Source: Nostoc sp. JL33
GTDB lineage: Bacteria > Cyanobacteriota > Cyanobacteriia > Cyanobacteriales > Nostocaceae
Length of the DNA stretch: 64,000 bases
Direction: 5' to 3'
Assembly (NCBI RefSeq): GCF_017114985.1
Contig: NZ_JABXKP010000100.1
Span: forward strand, 86,761-150,760
Below are positions 34,784 to 44,546 of this stretch, piece after piece; within the stretch, counting starts at the first letter, position 1; each line of letters starts with the position of its first letter. Position numbers and translations under genes: made by a program. The notes beneath the pieces were generated by a model. It saw only the letters and a list, made by a program, of their open reading frames with translations. It did no database searches and was not told where the DNA came from.

Positions 34784-36535
34784 ATGTTACTCATGCTCAA
34801 ACGCTTAAGCAGCCGTAAAATTTTCTCAGTGGCTATGCTTGTGCTTGTTATATGCTTTACTCTGGTAAGTGTGCGTTCATTTGAGCAAACAATTATGACA
34901 TCAGCACCCCAACTACTCACCGACCCATTTTTGCAACTGCCAACTGAAACCTCAGTGCGAGTAGTTTGGTTTACTGAGTTTCCTGGTGTTAATCATACAG
35001 TAACCTACGGCGAAAATCTCAAACAAACTGCTAAGGCAAATATTACCAAACTCAGTCGCACGCGTGAAGACCAACACTCAAGAGTTGCAAACCAAACCAA
35101 AGACGGCCAAGTTTATCAAGAACCCGTCCAGCGCGACATTTGGCGACATGAAGCTGAGGTGACTGGGTTAACTCCTGGTGTGCGGGTAAACTATCGCATT
35201 ACGAGTCTGCGAGAAGACGGCGAGAGTGTTAACAGTGATGTTTTTAGCCTCGCAGCTACTCCAAAACCGGATACACCATTAAAAATTTTACTCACCTCTG
35301 ACCATCAGTTAAAGCCGATGACATCTGCAAATCTGCAAAAGGTGGTAGAAACGGTTGGACGAGTTGATGGCGTGTGGTTTGCTGGTGATTTGGTCAATGT
35401 TAGCGATCGCGCCTCAGAATGGTTTGATGATAATAGTGGTGGTGCGTTGTTTCCCGGTTTACAAGGTCGTGCTAAATATGAAATGACGCACGACGGTATA
35501 AAGACAATTTACACTGGTGGACAAATAATTCAACACGCACCCATGTTTACTTGCATTGGCAATCATGAGGTGATGGGGCGATTTGCCAGGACGAGAAGTT
35601 TAAATGATGAATTTGATGATACAATTCCCCGTGCCGTTGCTCAAAAAATGTATCGGGATAAATCTTTAATAGATAATTCTTTTAATACTAATACCTACGA
35701 AGAGATTTTCTCTTTACCAAAAAGTAAAGAGGGTGGAAAAAGGTATTATGCAGTCAGCTTTGGTGATGTGCGTTTGGTGGTACTGTACGCTACGAATATG
35801 TGGCGCACTCCCAGCTTAGATGGAAAGCGTATAGGTAGATATCGAGAAGCAGAAAAGGATTTAAATAATCCTGAAGATTGGGGTTATGGACAGCTGATTT
35901 ATGAGCCAATTGCTAAAGGCAGCAAGCAGTACAATTGGCTAGAGGCAGAACTCAACAGCCCTGAGTTTAAACAAGCAAAATACAAAGTTGTGATGTTTCA
36001 TCATCCGCCCCACACTCTGGGTGATAATATAGTTCCTGCTTATACAGAACCAGTTCAAATAATTGAACGGGATGATAATAATATTAAAGCAGTGCGTTAT
36101 GAGTACCCGAAAGATGCAGATTATATTATCCGCGATGTTGTCCCAATACTAGAAGCAGCTAATGTGCAATTGGTATTTTATGGGCATTCCCATTTGTGGA
36201 ACCGCTTTGTTACTTCCAGTGGAATGCACTTTCTGGAAACATCTAATGTGGGCAATAGTTACGGCGCTGCTTGGGGTGACAGAAAGCGAGAAGTGCCAAT
36301 TGGATATCAAGAGGATTATGTTAAGCTTGGTGATCCCAATGGTTTAGAACCGATAGTGCCAACAATTTCTCCCTTGCTGGGTGAAGATCAAAAGCCGATG
36401 CCTTATATTGCGAGTAATGATATTACGGTTTTCAGTATCTTTGATACGGCGACGGGCACGATAAGTAGTTATCGTTTTGATACCCGCAAGCCTGATTCGG
36501 AAGTATTGAAGTTTGATGAATTTAAGTTGAAATAG
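34784..36535 (+). CDS. metallophosphoesterase with N-terminal purple-acid-phosphatase-like domain
   Basis: 583 residues. An N-terminal hydrophobic segment (FSVAMLVLVICFTLVSVRSF) suggests export or anchoring. A fibronectin-III-like domain (SVRVVWFTEFPG to VNYRITSLREDG) precedes a calcineurin-like phosphoesterase core with all five metal blocks: LLTSDHQ, FAGDLVNVSDR, CIGNHEVMG, VMFHHPPH and FYGHSHLWNR. It hydrolyses phosphomonoesters or diesters, probably in the periplasm or outside the cell. Two close ATGs (34784 and 34793) are possible starts. Expression under phosphate limitation would be expected but no Pho box was searched for. Confidence 0.88.
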   Translation: MLLMLKRLSSRKIFSVAMLVLVICFTLVSVRSFEQTIMTSAPQLLTDPFLQLPTETSVRVVWFTEFPGVNHTVTYGENLKQTAKANITKLSRTREDQHSRVANQTKDGQVYQEPVQRDIWRHEAEVTGLTPGVRVNYRITSLREDGESVNSDVFSLAATPKPDTPLKILLTSDHQLKPMTSANLQKVVETVGRVDGVWFAGDLVNVSDRASEWFDDNSGGALFPGLQGRAKYEMTHDGIKTIYTGGQIIQHAPMFTCIGNHEVMGRFARTRSLNDEFDDTIPRAVAQKMYRDKSLIDNSFNTNTYEEIFSLPKSKEGGKRYYAVSFGDVRLVVLYATNMWRTPSLDGKRIGRYREAEKDLNNPEDWGYGQLIYEPIAKGSKQYNWLEAELNSPEFKQAKYKVVMFHHPPHTLGDNIVPAYTEPVQIIERDDNNIKAVRYEYPKDADYIIRDVVPILEAANVQLVFYGHSHLWNRFVTSSGMHFLETSNVGNSYGAAWGDRKREVPIGYQEDYVKLGDPNGLEPIVPTISPLLGEDQKPMPYIASNDITVFSIFDTATGTISSYRFDTRKPDSEVLKFDEFKLK

Positions 36536-36673
36536 GGAATAAGTAGAACGGCGTTAATATTGAGTCAGAATTGAGTCAGAGACTCAATTAATGCATTCCC
36601 ATACGGAGTATGGGAACGAGGAAAACGAGGAAGAACATTACTATACTGAAGAAAGACTTTATAAATCTTATTA

Positions 36674-37567
36674 ATGACTGTAACTACACAGCAGTTTGCA
36701 ACCCAAGACGCCTTTGAAAAATTCTTTTGGAATTGGCACGGCTACAAAATTCAGTATACTGTCATGGGTACAGGACGCCCTCTGGTACTGGTTCACGGCT
36801 TTGGTGCTTCCATTGGACACTGGCGCAAAAATATCCCAGTTTTAGCTAATGCTGGCTACCAGGTATTTGCCATAGACCTTTTAGGTTTTGGTGGTTCTGA
36901 TAAAGCGCCCATTGATTACGGTGTGGAAGTTTGGGTGGAACTGCTGAAAGATTTCTGCACAGCACATATACACGAACCTGCTGTATTTATTGGCAACTCC
37001 ATCGGCGCACTTTTGAGCTTGATAGTACTGGTAGAACATCCAGAAATTGCTGCTGGTGGTATTTTAATTAACTCTGCGGGTGGTTTGAGTCATCGTCCCC
37101 ACGAATTGAACCCGCCGCTACGGATTGCGATGGCAGCTTTTAATCGGTTTGTGCGATCGCCAATTACAGGTAAATTTGTCTATAACCGCATCCGCCAAAA
37201 AGCCCAAATTCGCCGTACCCTCTACCAAGTTTACCGCGATCGTGAAGCCGTCACCGATGAATTAGTCGATTTACTTTATACTCCCTCTTGCGACCCAGGA
37301 GCGCAACAAGTTTTCGCCTCCATTCTTACAGCACCTCCTGGCCCAAGTCCAGAGGAACTATTGCCAAAAGTAGAACGTCCTCTGTTAATAATTTGGGGTG
37401 CTGATGATCCCTGGACACCAATTACCGGGGCAAAGATTTACGAAGAGGCGCGTGAGAATGGCAAAGAAATCAAAATTGTTCCCATTCCCAATGCCGGTCA
37501 TTGTCCCCACGATGAGGTTCCAGATGTTGTCAATGCCCAGATTGTTGATTGGCTAGCGCAAAGGTGA
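36674..37567 (+). CDS. alpha/beta fold hydrolase
   Basis: 297 residues of the alpha/beta hydrolase fold. The oxyanion loop is VLVHGFGASIGHWRK, the nucleophile Ser is in FIGNSIGALLS, the acid Asp in WGADDPWTP and the His in NAGHCPHDEVP. Cyanobacterial and plastid proteins of this type (with the FGGSDKAP block) include chlorophyll or pheophytin-related esterases; the substrate cannot be told here. Stands alone between two plus-strand genes. Confidence 0.9.
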   Translation: MTVTTQQFATQDAFEKFFWNWHGYKIQYTVMGTGRPLVLVHGFGASIGHWRKNIPVLANAGYQVFAIDLLGFGGSDKAPIDYGVEVWVELLKDFCTAHIHEPAVFIGNSIGALLSLIVLVEHPEIAAGGILINSAGGLSHRPHELNPPLRIAMAAFNRFVRSPITGKFVYNRIRQKAQIRRTLYQVYRDREAVTDELVDLLYTPSCDPGAQQVFASILTAPPGPSPEELLPKVERPLLIIWGADDPWTPITGAKIYEEARENGKEIKIVPIPNAGHCPHDEVPDVVNAQIVDWLAQR

Positions 37568-37703
37568 TTATTTCGCGCCAAGACGCAAACGCAAAGACGC
37601 TTTCTGCCGATGTGCCTTGTCCCAGCTAGGGTAAAAATGGGGCTAACAATCTGGGTGAGTGGATCTTAATTTTTTAATTGCACCTTGACAGAATCAAACT
37701 CGT

Positions 37704-38771
37704 ATGCAGTTTATAATGGAGCTTGATGTGCATAATGGACATAAAAGGGTAATTCCCTTAAGCCACCATCCAGATTTTTCCCAACAAGGCTATCAAATTA
37801 TCGGCGAACTAGGACGCAACCGAGAAGGGGGACGCATTACTTACTTAGCTAATGTCCTCAACTCTAATCAACAGGTAGTGATTAAAGAGTTTTGTTTTAC
37901 TCGTGCGAGTGCTGATTTGTCAGGTGTGAAAGCCTACCAGCGCGAAATTGAAATCTTGCAACAACTGAATCATTCCCGCATCCCTCGCTATGTAGATTCG
38001 TTTGAAATGCCAGGAGTTTTTTATTTGGTGCAGGAATATAAAAATGCGCCATCTTTGGGTATAAGATGCAGCTTTCATCCTGAAGAAATTAAGCAAATTG
38101 CTCTGTCAATCTTAGAAATTTTAGTTTACCTACAAAAGCAAGTTAGCCCAATTATTCATCGGGATATTAAGCCAGAGAATATTTTGGTTGATCAAGAACT
38201 AAATGCTTATCTGGTTGATTTTGGTTTGGCTAGGATACAGGGTGCAAAAATAGCTTTTAGCAGCTTTGTAGCAGGAACGCCAGGTTTTATGCCACCAGAA
38301 GAACAGTTTGGTCATTCCCTGACTGAGGCATCAGATTTATATAGTTTAGGAGCAACGCTGATTTGCTTACTTACTAATACCCGTTCTGTTGAGATTGGGA
38401 AATTAATTGATGATAACTTTCGCTTTAATTTCCAGAAATTAGTTCCTCACATCAGTCTGAATTTTCGGTTGTGGTTGATGAGAATGGTAGAACCCAGCCG
38501 GAAACGTCGCTATGCTAATGCATCTTTTGCTTTGGAAGCACTTAAGCAAATTGAGGTTGTTGGTAGCGCCACTGGGATAGATACTTTAGTCAGTACAATC
38601 AAACCTAGAAAACGAGTTACAGCGCTGGGACTAGCCACTGTTGTTACACTGGCTACGCTGGGGGCAACTTTGATGAGTTGTCAGCCTGGTGGTGCAGTCA
38701 GGCAACTGCTGAAAGCTACAGAATGCCAAAGTTTTGACTTAAACGCTTGCCGACAAAATACTGGACATTAA
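37704..38771 (+). CDS. serine/threonine protein kinase with C-terminal membrane segment
   Basis: 355 residues. The kinase domain spans about 25-280: VAIK-type Lys in QVVIKEFCF, catalytic loop HRDIKPENIL (near 152-161), DFG at about 173-175 and an APE-equivalent in PEEQFG. The glycine loop is degenerate (GELGRNREGG), as in other cyanobacterial Hanks kinases. A hydrophobic segment (ALGLATVVTLATLGATLMS, about 310-330) is followed by 30 residues with three Cys. It probably phosphorylates cytosolic partners from the membrane. Target unknown. Confidence 0.88.
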   Translation: MQFIMELDVHNGHKRVIPLSHHPDFSQQGYQIIGELGRNREGGRITYLANVLNSNQQVVIKEFCFTRASADLSGVKAYQREIEILQQLNHSRIPRYVDSFEMPGVFYLVQEYKNAPSLGIRCSFHPEEIKQIALSILEILVYLQKQVSPIIHRDIKPENILVDQELNAYLVDFGLARIQGAKIAFSSFVAGTPGFMPPEEQFGHSLTEASDLYSLGATLICLLTNTRSVEIGKLIDDNFRFNFQKLVPHISLNFRLWLMRMVEPSRKRRYANASFALEALKQIEVVGSATGIDTLVSTIKPRKRVTALGLATVVTLATLGATLMSCQPGGAVRQLLKATECQSFDLNACRQNTGH

Positions 38772-38813
38772 GATTAATTAGGGACTTCCAAATAAAAAAA
38801 TATTCAATTATTT

Positions 38814-38875
38814 CTTGTGGGGTGGGCATCTTGCCCGCCATATAAACTGGGCGGGTAAGATGCCCACCCCACAAG
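38814..38875. repeat. 26-bp palindromic repeat
   Basis: CTTGTGGGGTGGGCATCTTG at 38814 continues to 38839 and pairs with the arm 38849-38875 (GGCGGGTAAGATGCCCACCC onward) around a 9-base loop. Half of the same repeat occurs at 19800-19826 and a decayed one near 52670. Confidence 0.85.
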
Positions 38876-39037
38876 TAGTAGTAATTTATTTCTTGGAGTT
38901 CCCTTAGCCCGCATTCAGCTAAGGATTACAACGGTTTTCAAGTGATTCTAAGCTTAAATGTAGAGTAAAAGGCGTAGGCGTAGTCCGTCGTAGACATCGC
39001 TTGATAATGAAAAGACGCAATTCAAGTTATGAACTCG

Positions 39038-39257
39038 GTGTTTCGAGTTCCGAACACCAATAGTCGAGCAAAAAGGTGGAAGTTCCGAGTTCCGAACACC
39101 AATGGTCGAGCAAAAAGGTGAAAGTTCCGAGTTCCGAATACCAATGGTCGAGCAAAAAGGTGGAAGTTCCGAGTTCCGAATACCAATGGTCGAGCAAAAA
39201 GGTGAAAGTTCCGAGTTCCGAATACCAATGGTCGAGTAAAAAGGTCGAAGTTCCGAG
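39038..39257. repeat. 42-bp tandem repeat array, five units
   Basis: Each unit contains TTCCGAGTTCCGAA, CACCAATGGTCGAG (or TACCAATGG) and CAAAAAGGTGGAAG or GTGAAAG, with alternating GTGG and GTGA variants. No spacers between units, so it is not a CRISPR. Frames stay open on both strands because 42 is divisible by three, but no start signal or other domain supports a gene. Confidence 0.88.
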
Positions 39258-39986
39258 TTAAACCTCCGGTTCCACTCCCAGCGCTTTTAACTGAGCGGCT
39301 AATCTCTCTGCACGCTCTTGAGCAGCGTTTTTCTCTTGCCGTTCTTTTGCTGCTAACTCCAAACCCCACAGTAATAGTTCGCCGTTGTCATCCCACCAAC
39401 GTAACCAATAATCTGTGCGGTTTTCTCGGCTTCCCTCCCATACGCCTAAAAACAAGTTCATTTCGGCAATCCAGTGACGATTATTTGCATCCGGTGTTTG
39501 CAGTTCATAATGTCCTAAATCATCTCGCCGATAAACTTCTAACACTCCTCCCTCTGGTTCAAAAATGGCATAGTTTGGCACTTGTAAAATCTGCTCATAA
39601 TAAAACCATTTACCTGGGGGATAGGTCGGTTTACTCGAATACTCTCCACCCTCAGTATCTGAGAGAAATTCCATCACAATTACCGGAATCTCACCTTGCA
39701 GTCGTGGGGTATAACTACGCTTCACTTCTTCTCGTGAGACTCGAATAGATGATACATATCCCCAATCTGGTGCTTTGACCACAAATCGATTATTCAAGGT
39801 GGCGCAAATCCCGTAGTTAGTGATGGTTAAAGCATCGGCGGGTAATCTGCCAGCAAGTTCCAAGCTTTCTGTTAAAACCGCAGCCAAGAGTGGTTGATTA
39901 ATGTTATCCACTGGCTCGTTGTCTAAAACAAAATCATCAGGTAACTTTTCCCAGGTAACTTGATAGGTGGCTGCATTGGCTAGCAT
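39258..39986 (-). CDS. Uma2 family endonuclease (DUF820)
   Basis: 242 residues of the Uma2/DUF820 PD-(D/E)XK-like family, greatly expanded in cyanobacteria. The core runs from DALTITNYGICATLNNRFVVKAPDWGYV through EIPVIVMEFLSDTEGG (the E-hydrophobic-E strand) to KWFYYEQILQVPNYAIFEP. The C-terminal tail is a charged helix (AQERAERLAAQLKALGVEPEV) shared with the broken Uma2 gene at 51 kb. DNA cleavage by these proteins is predicted, rarely shown. Confidence 0.88.
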   Translation of the reverse strand: MLANAATYQVTWEKLPDDFVLDNEPVDNINQPLLAAVLTESLELAGRLPADALTITNYGICATLNNRFVVKAPDWGYVSSIRVSREEVKRSYTPRLQGEIPVIVMEFLSDTEGGEYSSKPTYPPGKWFYYEQILQVPNYAIFEPEGGVLEVYRRDDLGHYELQTPDANNRHWIAEMNLFLGVWEGSRENRTDYWLRWWDDNGELLLWGLELAAKERQEKNAAQERAERLAAQLKALGVEPEV

Positions 39987-40049
39987 AATCAGAATATCTC
40001 AAGTACAACTTCAATTTCTAATGGTTCGATTAAAAAATTGCACACGGCG

Positions 40050-40817
40050 TTACTCCTGAGCAAGCGTTTGCACTTCTTCCACTGACAATCCCAAAGCTTG
40101 TGCAATCTGTTCGATGCTCAAATTCATTTGCAATAATCGGGGTATGGCATCTCTTCTGGCTTGTTCTGCAAGTTCCGCCCGTTGCCGTTCTTGTTCCGCC
40201 CGTTGCCGTTCTTGTTCAGCCCGTTGCCGTTCTTGCTCGGCATTGCGAGAAATTTCTGTATAAGTTAAAAACGGTTCTCCATCAGGGCGATATAGTTGTA
40301 AACCCTCTGGTGATGGAGCAAACCGAATTTTTAACCGAGGACTCACCCAATCTTCCATTTGGGGGATGACATCTAACCCATCTTCACTACGCAACCATCC
40401 ACGCAAATTATTCCGATCAGGATCGTATATGTAGTACTCTTCCACGCCATAGCGGTCATAGAAAAGTAATTTCTTGTCCATTTCAGTTTGGGTGTTGCTC
40501 GGAGAGAGAATTTCAAACACAATTTGTGGTGCAATTCCCTCCTCTTTCCATTGTTGGTAGCACAGGCGATCGCCTTTTGGTCTACCTAATACCACCAGCA
40601 CATCTGGGGCGTTAACAATTTTGTTGCGTCCCTCTACTGGATACCAAAATAAATCTCCGGCGACAAAAACATTTGGATTTTCAGTAAATAGCCACTCGAT
40701 ATTCTGCTTAATTTCTACAATCCAGCCAAACTGTATAGTATTATTCGCCACTGGTTGTCCGTCACTATCTGGGTAGATGACCTCTGGCTGGGTCGGCGGT
40801 TGGATTTGCGATACCAT
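40050..40817 (-). CDS. Uma2 family endonuclease (DUF820)
   Basis: 255 residues. The PDDEXK-like core has VFVAGDLFWYPVEGRNKIVNAPDVLVVLG with the acidic Asp, IAPQIVFEILSPSNTQTE for the second acidic strand, and KLLFYDRYGVEEYYIYDPD. A tandem EQERQRA coiled-coil stretch (three units, about residues 193-215) precedes a C-terminal helix-turn-helix-like end (LSIEQIAQALGLSVEEVQTL). Unlike the neighbouring Uma2 gene it carries this putative DNA-binding tail. Confidence 0.9.
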   Translation of the reverse strand: MVSQIQPPTQPEVIYPDSDGQPVANNTIQFGWIVEIKQNIEWLFTENPNVFVAGDLFWYPVEGRNKIVNAPDVLVVLGRPKGDRLCYQQWKEEGIAPQIVFEILSPSNTQTEMDKKLLFYDRYGVEEYYIYDPDRNNLRGWLRSEDGLDVIPQMEDWVSPRLKIRFAPSPEGLQLYRPDGEPFLTYTEISRNAEQERQRAEQERQRAEQERQRAELAEQARRDAIPRLLQMNLSIEQIAQALGLSVEEVQTLAQE

Positions 40818-40999
40818 AGCTTCGCCCTCAGAAGGATATTTAATCGGGATGCTTCCAAATTAGCAGACTCTTAAGTATGTCTGCGGCATGAATCTGGAAT
40901 TATAACTAACTAAAACAGTACTATTGTTCTACAATAAACCGATTAAAGATAGTATTATTAAGGACTGTTTCATCAGAAACTCCTTCTTTGCCGCCCAAT

Positions 41000-43888
41000 A
41001 TGTCAGACAAACAGCTAGCAGCATCCTTGAATGGACATCTTCCGCACCCCAGCCACAACAGCCAGAATACGATTCGGATTCGGGGTGCTAGGCAGCATAA
41101 TCTGAAAAATATTGACTTGGAATTGCCGCGCGATCGCCTAATCGTATTCACTGGCGTTTCTGGTTCTGGTAAGTCTTCCCTAGCATTTGATACCATTTTC
41201 GCTGAAGGGCAACGTCGCTATGTAGAATCCCTCAGCGCCTACGCACGGCAATTTTTAGGACAGTTGGATAAGCCGGATGTGGAGGCGATTGAAGGCTTAA
41301 GTCCCGCAATTTCCATTGACCAAAAATCAACCTCTCATAACCCGCGTTCCACCGTGGGTACGGTGACAGAGATTTACGACTATTTGCGGCTGTTGTTTGG
41401 GCGGGCTGGCGAACCCCATTGTCCGATATGCGATCGCTGTATTGCACCCCAGACAATCGATGAGATGTGCGATCGGATTATAGAATTAAGCGATCGCACC
41501 CGCTTCCAAATTCTTGCACCCGTTGTCCGGGGTAAAAAAGGCACACACCGTAAGCTTTTGTCAAGTCTGGCATCCCAAGGTTTTGTCCGCGTGCGGATCA
41601 ATGGCGAGGTACGCGAACTCTCAGATTCGATTGAATTGGATAAAAATTTTACCCACACCATCGAAGTCGTAATTGACCGCCTGGTGAAAAAAGATGGTAT
41701 CCAAGAGCGTTTGGTTGATTCCCTGTCTACGTGTCTGAAACTATCGGGTGGTATTGCGACCATTCTTGTGAGTTTGCTTGCTGACGACGGACAAGAAAAA
41801 GAAGAAGAATTAGTATTTTCGGAAAACTTTGCTTGTCCAGAACATGGGGCGGTAATGGACGAACTATCGCCGCGATTGTTCTCGTTTAATTCGCCTTATG
41901 GTGCTTGTCCGCACTGTCATGGAATCGGGACTTTAAGGAGATTTGCCCCAGACTTGATCATACCCGACCCGGAAGCGCCACTTTATGCTGCGATCGCGCC
42001 TTGGTCAGAAAAAGATAATTCTTATTATTTGGAATTACTCTATAGTATAGGGCAGAGCTATGGGTTTGAGTTACAGACAAATTGGAGCAAGCTGACAGAA
42101 GAACAGCAGCAAATTGTTTTGTATGGAGAGAAAGATGAACGAACCGCAGAGGCACAGAGGAAGCAGAGTTTTAAAGGTGCTATTCCCATTTTGCAACGAC
42201 AATATGAGGGTGGCTCTGAATTAGTTAAGCAAAAATTAGAGCAGTATTTAATTGATCAACCGTGTGAAGTTTGTCAGGGAAAACGGTTAAAACCGGAAGC
42301 CTTAGCAGTAAAGCTGGGACAATATGGAATTTTAGAATTGACTGGGGTATCGATTCGGGATTGTCGGGAGAGAATTGAGCAATTCAAGTTGAGCGATCGG
42401 CAGTTGCAAATTGCTGATTTAGTACTCAGAGAAATCAAAGCAAGATTGCAATTTTTGTTGGATGTAGGTTTAGATTATCTCACCCTTGACCGTCCGGCGA
42501 TGACCCTTTCTGGTGGCGAAGCTCAACGAATTCGTCTAGCAACGCAAATTGGTTCTGGGTTAACAGGAGTTCTCTACGTTTTAGATGAACCGAGTATTGG
42601 TTTGCATCAACGAGATAATGGCAGGTTGCTGAAAACCTTAGTTAAATTGCGCGATTTGGGTAATACATTAATTGTCGTTGAGCATGATGAAGAAACAATT
42701 CGTGCCGCTAACTACATAGTTGATATTGGCCCTGGTGCAGGAATTCACGGCGGAAATATTGTCGCCCAAGGTGATTTTCAGGCGTTATTAGCAGCAGAAG
42801 ATTCCTTGACGGGGGCTTATTTATCAGGAAGGCGAGTAATTACCACTCCAGCAGAACGCCGAGAAGGAAATGGGCGCAGTTTGGGAATTAAAAATGCCCA
42901 TCGCAACAATTTACAAAATATAGATGTAGACATTCCATTAGGTAAACTCGTCTCCATCACTGGTGTGTCTGGTTCTGGCAAATCTACGCTGATTAACGAA
43001 TTACTGTACCCATCTCTGCAACACCATTTAACTAAGAAAGTTCCCTTACCCAGACATTTAGAGAAAATTCAGGGATTAAATGCTATTGATAAAGCGATCG
43101 TTATCGATCAATCCCCAATTGGACGCACACCACGTTCTAACCCTGCAACTTACACAGGAATTTTCGATGCCATTCGAGATGTATTTTCCCAAACAGTAGA
43201 AGCCAAAGCTAGGGGTTACAAACCCGGACAATTTTCCTTCAACGTTAAAGGTGGACGTTGCGAAGCTTGTAGCGGACAGGGTGTGAATGTTATTGAAATG
43301 AACTTTCTCCCCGATGTTTACGTGCAATGCGAAATTTGTAAAGGTGCAAGATACAACCGCGAAACATTGCAAGTGAAGTACAAAGATAAGTCTATTTCTG
43401 ATGTTTTGAGAATGACAGTTGAAGAAAGTTTGGACTTTTTCCAGAATATTCCCAAAGCGATCGCGCGTTTGCAAACTTTATTTGATGTTGGGTTGGGTTA
43501 TGTCCAACTAGGACAACCTGCGACAACCTTATCTGGTGGTGAAGCACAACGGGTAAAATTAGCAACAGAACTATCTCGACGCGCCACAGGTAAGACACTT
43601 TATTTAATTGATGAACCGACAACAGGGTTATCTTTTTACGATGTTCACAAATTGTTAGATGTGTTGCAACGATTGGTAGATAAAGGCAATTCAATATTAG
43701 TAATTGAACACAACTTAGATGTAATTCGTTGTTCTGATTGGGTGATAGATTTGGGGCCAGAAGGTGGCGACAAAGGGGGAGAATTGATTGCTGTGGGTAC
43801 ACCGGAGGAAGTTGCAAAAAATCCCAGGTCTTATACTGGGCAATATTTAAAGCAAGTTTTAAAGCAGTATCCGGCGGTGAAATCTTAG
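41000..43888 (+). CDS. uvrA: excinuclease ABC subunit UvrA
   Basis: About 962 residues, full length for UvrA, the damage-recognition ATPase of nucleotide excision repair. Both ABC ATPase halves are complete: Walker A GVSGSGKSSLAFDTIFAEGQ and GVSGSGKSTLINELLYPS, signature LSGGEAQRIRLA and LSGGEAQRVKLA. Zinc modules have CPICDRC, CPHCHG, CEVCQG and CEACSG. ATG 41000 is taken (MSDKQLAASLNG); a TTG twelve bases upstream is also in frame and neither has a clear ribosome site. Constitutively or LexA-regulated in other bacteria; no SOS box was recognised here. Confidence 0.97.
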   Translation: MSDKQLAASLNGHLPHPSHNSQNTIRIRGARQHNLKNIDLELPRDRLIVFTGVSGSGKSSLAFDTIFAEGQRRYVESLSAYARQFLGQLDKPDVEAIEGLSPAISIDQKSTSHNPRSTVGTVTEIYDYLRLLFGRAGEPHCPICDRCIAPQTIDEMCDRIIELSDRTRFQILAPVVRGKKGTHRKLLSSLASQGFVRVRINGEVRELSDSIELDKNFTHTIEVVIDRLVKKDGIQERLVDSLSTCLKLSGGIATILVSLLADDGQEKEEELVFSENFACPEHGAVMDELSPRLFSFNSPYGACPHCHGIGTLRRFAPDLIIPDPEAPLYAAIAPWSEKDNSYYLELLYSIGQSYGFELQTNWSKLTEEQQQIVLYGEKDERTAEAQRKQSFKGAIPILQRQYEGGSELVKQKLEQYLIDQPCEVCQGKRLKPEALAVKLGQYGILELTGVSIRDCRERIEQFKLSDRQLQIADLVLREIKARLQFLLDVGLDYLTLDRPAMTLSGGEAQRIRLATQIGSGLTGVLYVLDEPSIGLHQRDNGRLLKTLVKLRDLGNTLIVVEHDEETIRAANYIVDIGPGAGIHGGNIVAQGDFQALLAAEDSLTGAYLSGRRVITTPAERREGNGRSLGIKNAHRNNLQNIDVDIPLGKLVSITGVSGSGKSTLINELLYPSLQHHLTKKVPLPRHLEKIQGLNAIDKAIVIDQSPIGRTPRSNPATYTGIFDAIRDVFSQTVEAKARGYKPGQFSFNVKGGRCEACSGQGVNVIEMNFLPDVYVQCEICKGARYNRETLQVKYKDKSISDVLRMTVEESLDFFQNIPKAIARLQTLFDVGLGYVQLGQPATTLSGGEAQRVKLATELSRRATGKTLYLIDEPTTGLSFYDVHKLLDVLQRLVDKGNSILVIEHNLDVIRCSDWVIDLGPEGGDKGGELIAVGTPEEVAKNPRSYTGQYLKQVLKQYPAVKS

Positions 43889-43966
43889 TCTTTTGCAATT
43901 AGGGTACATTGCATACAGGTCATATCCAGGTGAAAAAAGCGGAGAAGGTTGTGTACCAAACGTATT

Positions 43967-44305
43967 ATGAAACTTCCTAACCGTGAATGCGCTATCGTTG
44001 AAATAGATAAAATCGCGGGTTACTGTCTCAACCCAGAACATCCAGAGGGAAAACACAAAGCCCGTGTATTTAAATCTGCACTAGACTTAAATTTAGATGA
44101 TGCAGAAGAATTACAAGCGATCCTTTTACAAGCAGTAGCAAATTAAAATTATGATGCTATCCCTGGTAAAAGGAATCCATACGGTCAAAAATATATCATA
44201 GATTTTCCCCTGAATCGTTCAGATAAACAAGCAATTATTCAAAGCGTTTGGATAGTGCGTAATAATGAAGGCTTCCTCCGCCTAGTCACCTGTTATGTAA
44301 TCTAA
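43967..44305 (+). pseudogene. DUF6883 domain protein interrupted by an in-frame stop
   Basis: ATG 43967 opens MKLPNRECAIVEIDKIAGYC, the usual start of DUF6883 proteins. After 59 codons the frame meets TAA (44144-44146) inside AATTAAAATTAT, and continues in the same frame as NYDAIPGKRNPYGQKYIID to TAA 44303-44305. A 6-base AATTAA duplication would explain the stop. The first 59 residues alone are unlikely to fold. The gene is followed by DUF4926, its usual neighbour. Confidence 0.75.
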
Positions 44306-44322
44306 GCAATGAGGTAATACCT

Positions 44323-44541
44323 ATGAAATTATTAGATGTGGTTGCCCTAACCGAAGACTTACCAGAATTGGGATTGTATCGCGGTCAAGTAGGAACGATT
44401 GTAGAAGAATATGAACCTGGAGTTTTTGAAGTAGAATTCAGCGACTTAACAGGAAAAGCTTATGCCGTAGAAACTTTAAATGCTAGGCAGCTAATGACTT
44501 TATATCATCAATCAATTGGTGGTAAAACTTTATTGGTTTAA
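44323..44541 (+). CDS. DUF4926 domain protein
   Basis: 72 residues beginning MKLLDVVALTEDLPELGLYRGQVGTIVEEYEPGVFEVEF, matching the small beta-barrel DUF4926 family that commonly sits next to DUF6883, where a toxin-immunity or antitoxin role has been suggested. GAGGTAATACCT precedes the ATG. Starts 17 bases after the end of the DUF6883 relic. Confidence 0.85.
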   Translation: MKLLDVVALTEDLPELGLYRGQVGTIVEEYEPGVFEVEFSDLTGKAYAVETLNARQLMTLYHQSIGGKTLLV

Positions 44542-44546
44542 CAAAA

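Larger units (their letters stand above)
38772..39257. other. repeat-filled intergenic region
   Basis: No gene supported over 486 bases. It contains a long palindrome (38814-38875), Nostoc repeat words around 38970-39000 and a 42-bp tandem array (39038-39257) that touches the stop codon of the Uma2 gene. Confidence 0.6.

Noticed and set aside
39038..39257. CRISPR array
   Set aside because: Units are directly contiguous with no variable spacers, and no cas genes are seen.
39022..39369. Open frames in the 42-bp array
   Set aside because: Same reasoning; the minus-strand frame also overlaps the Uma2 coding region.
41380..41763. Frames antisense to uvrA (also 43076-43474 and 43392-43898)
   Set aside because: They lie inside strongly conserved UvrA coding sequence.
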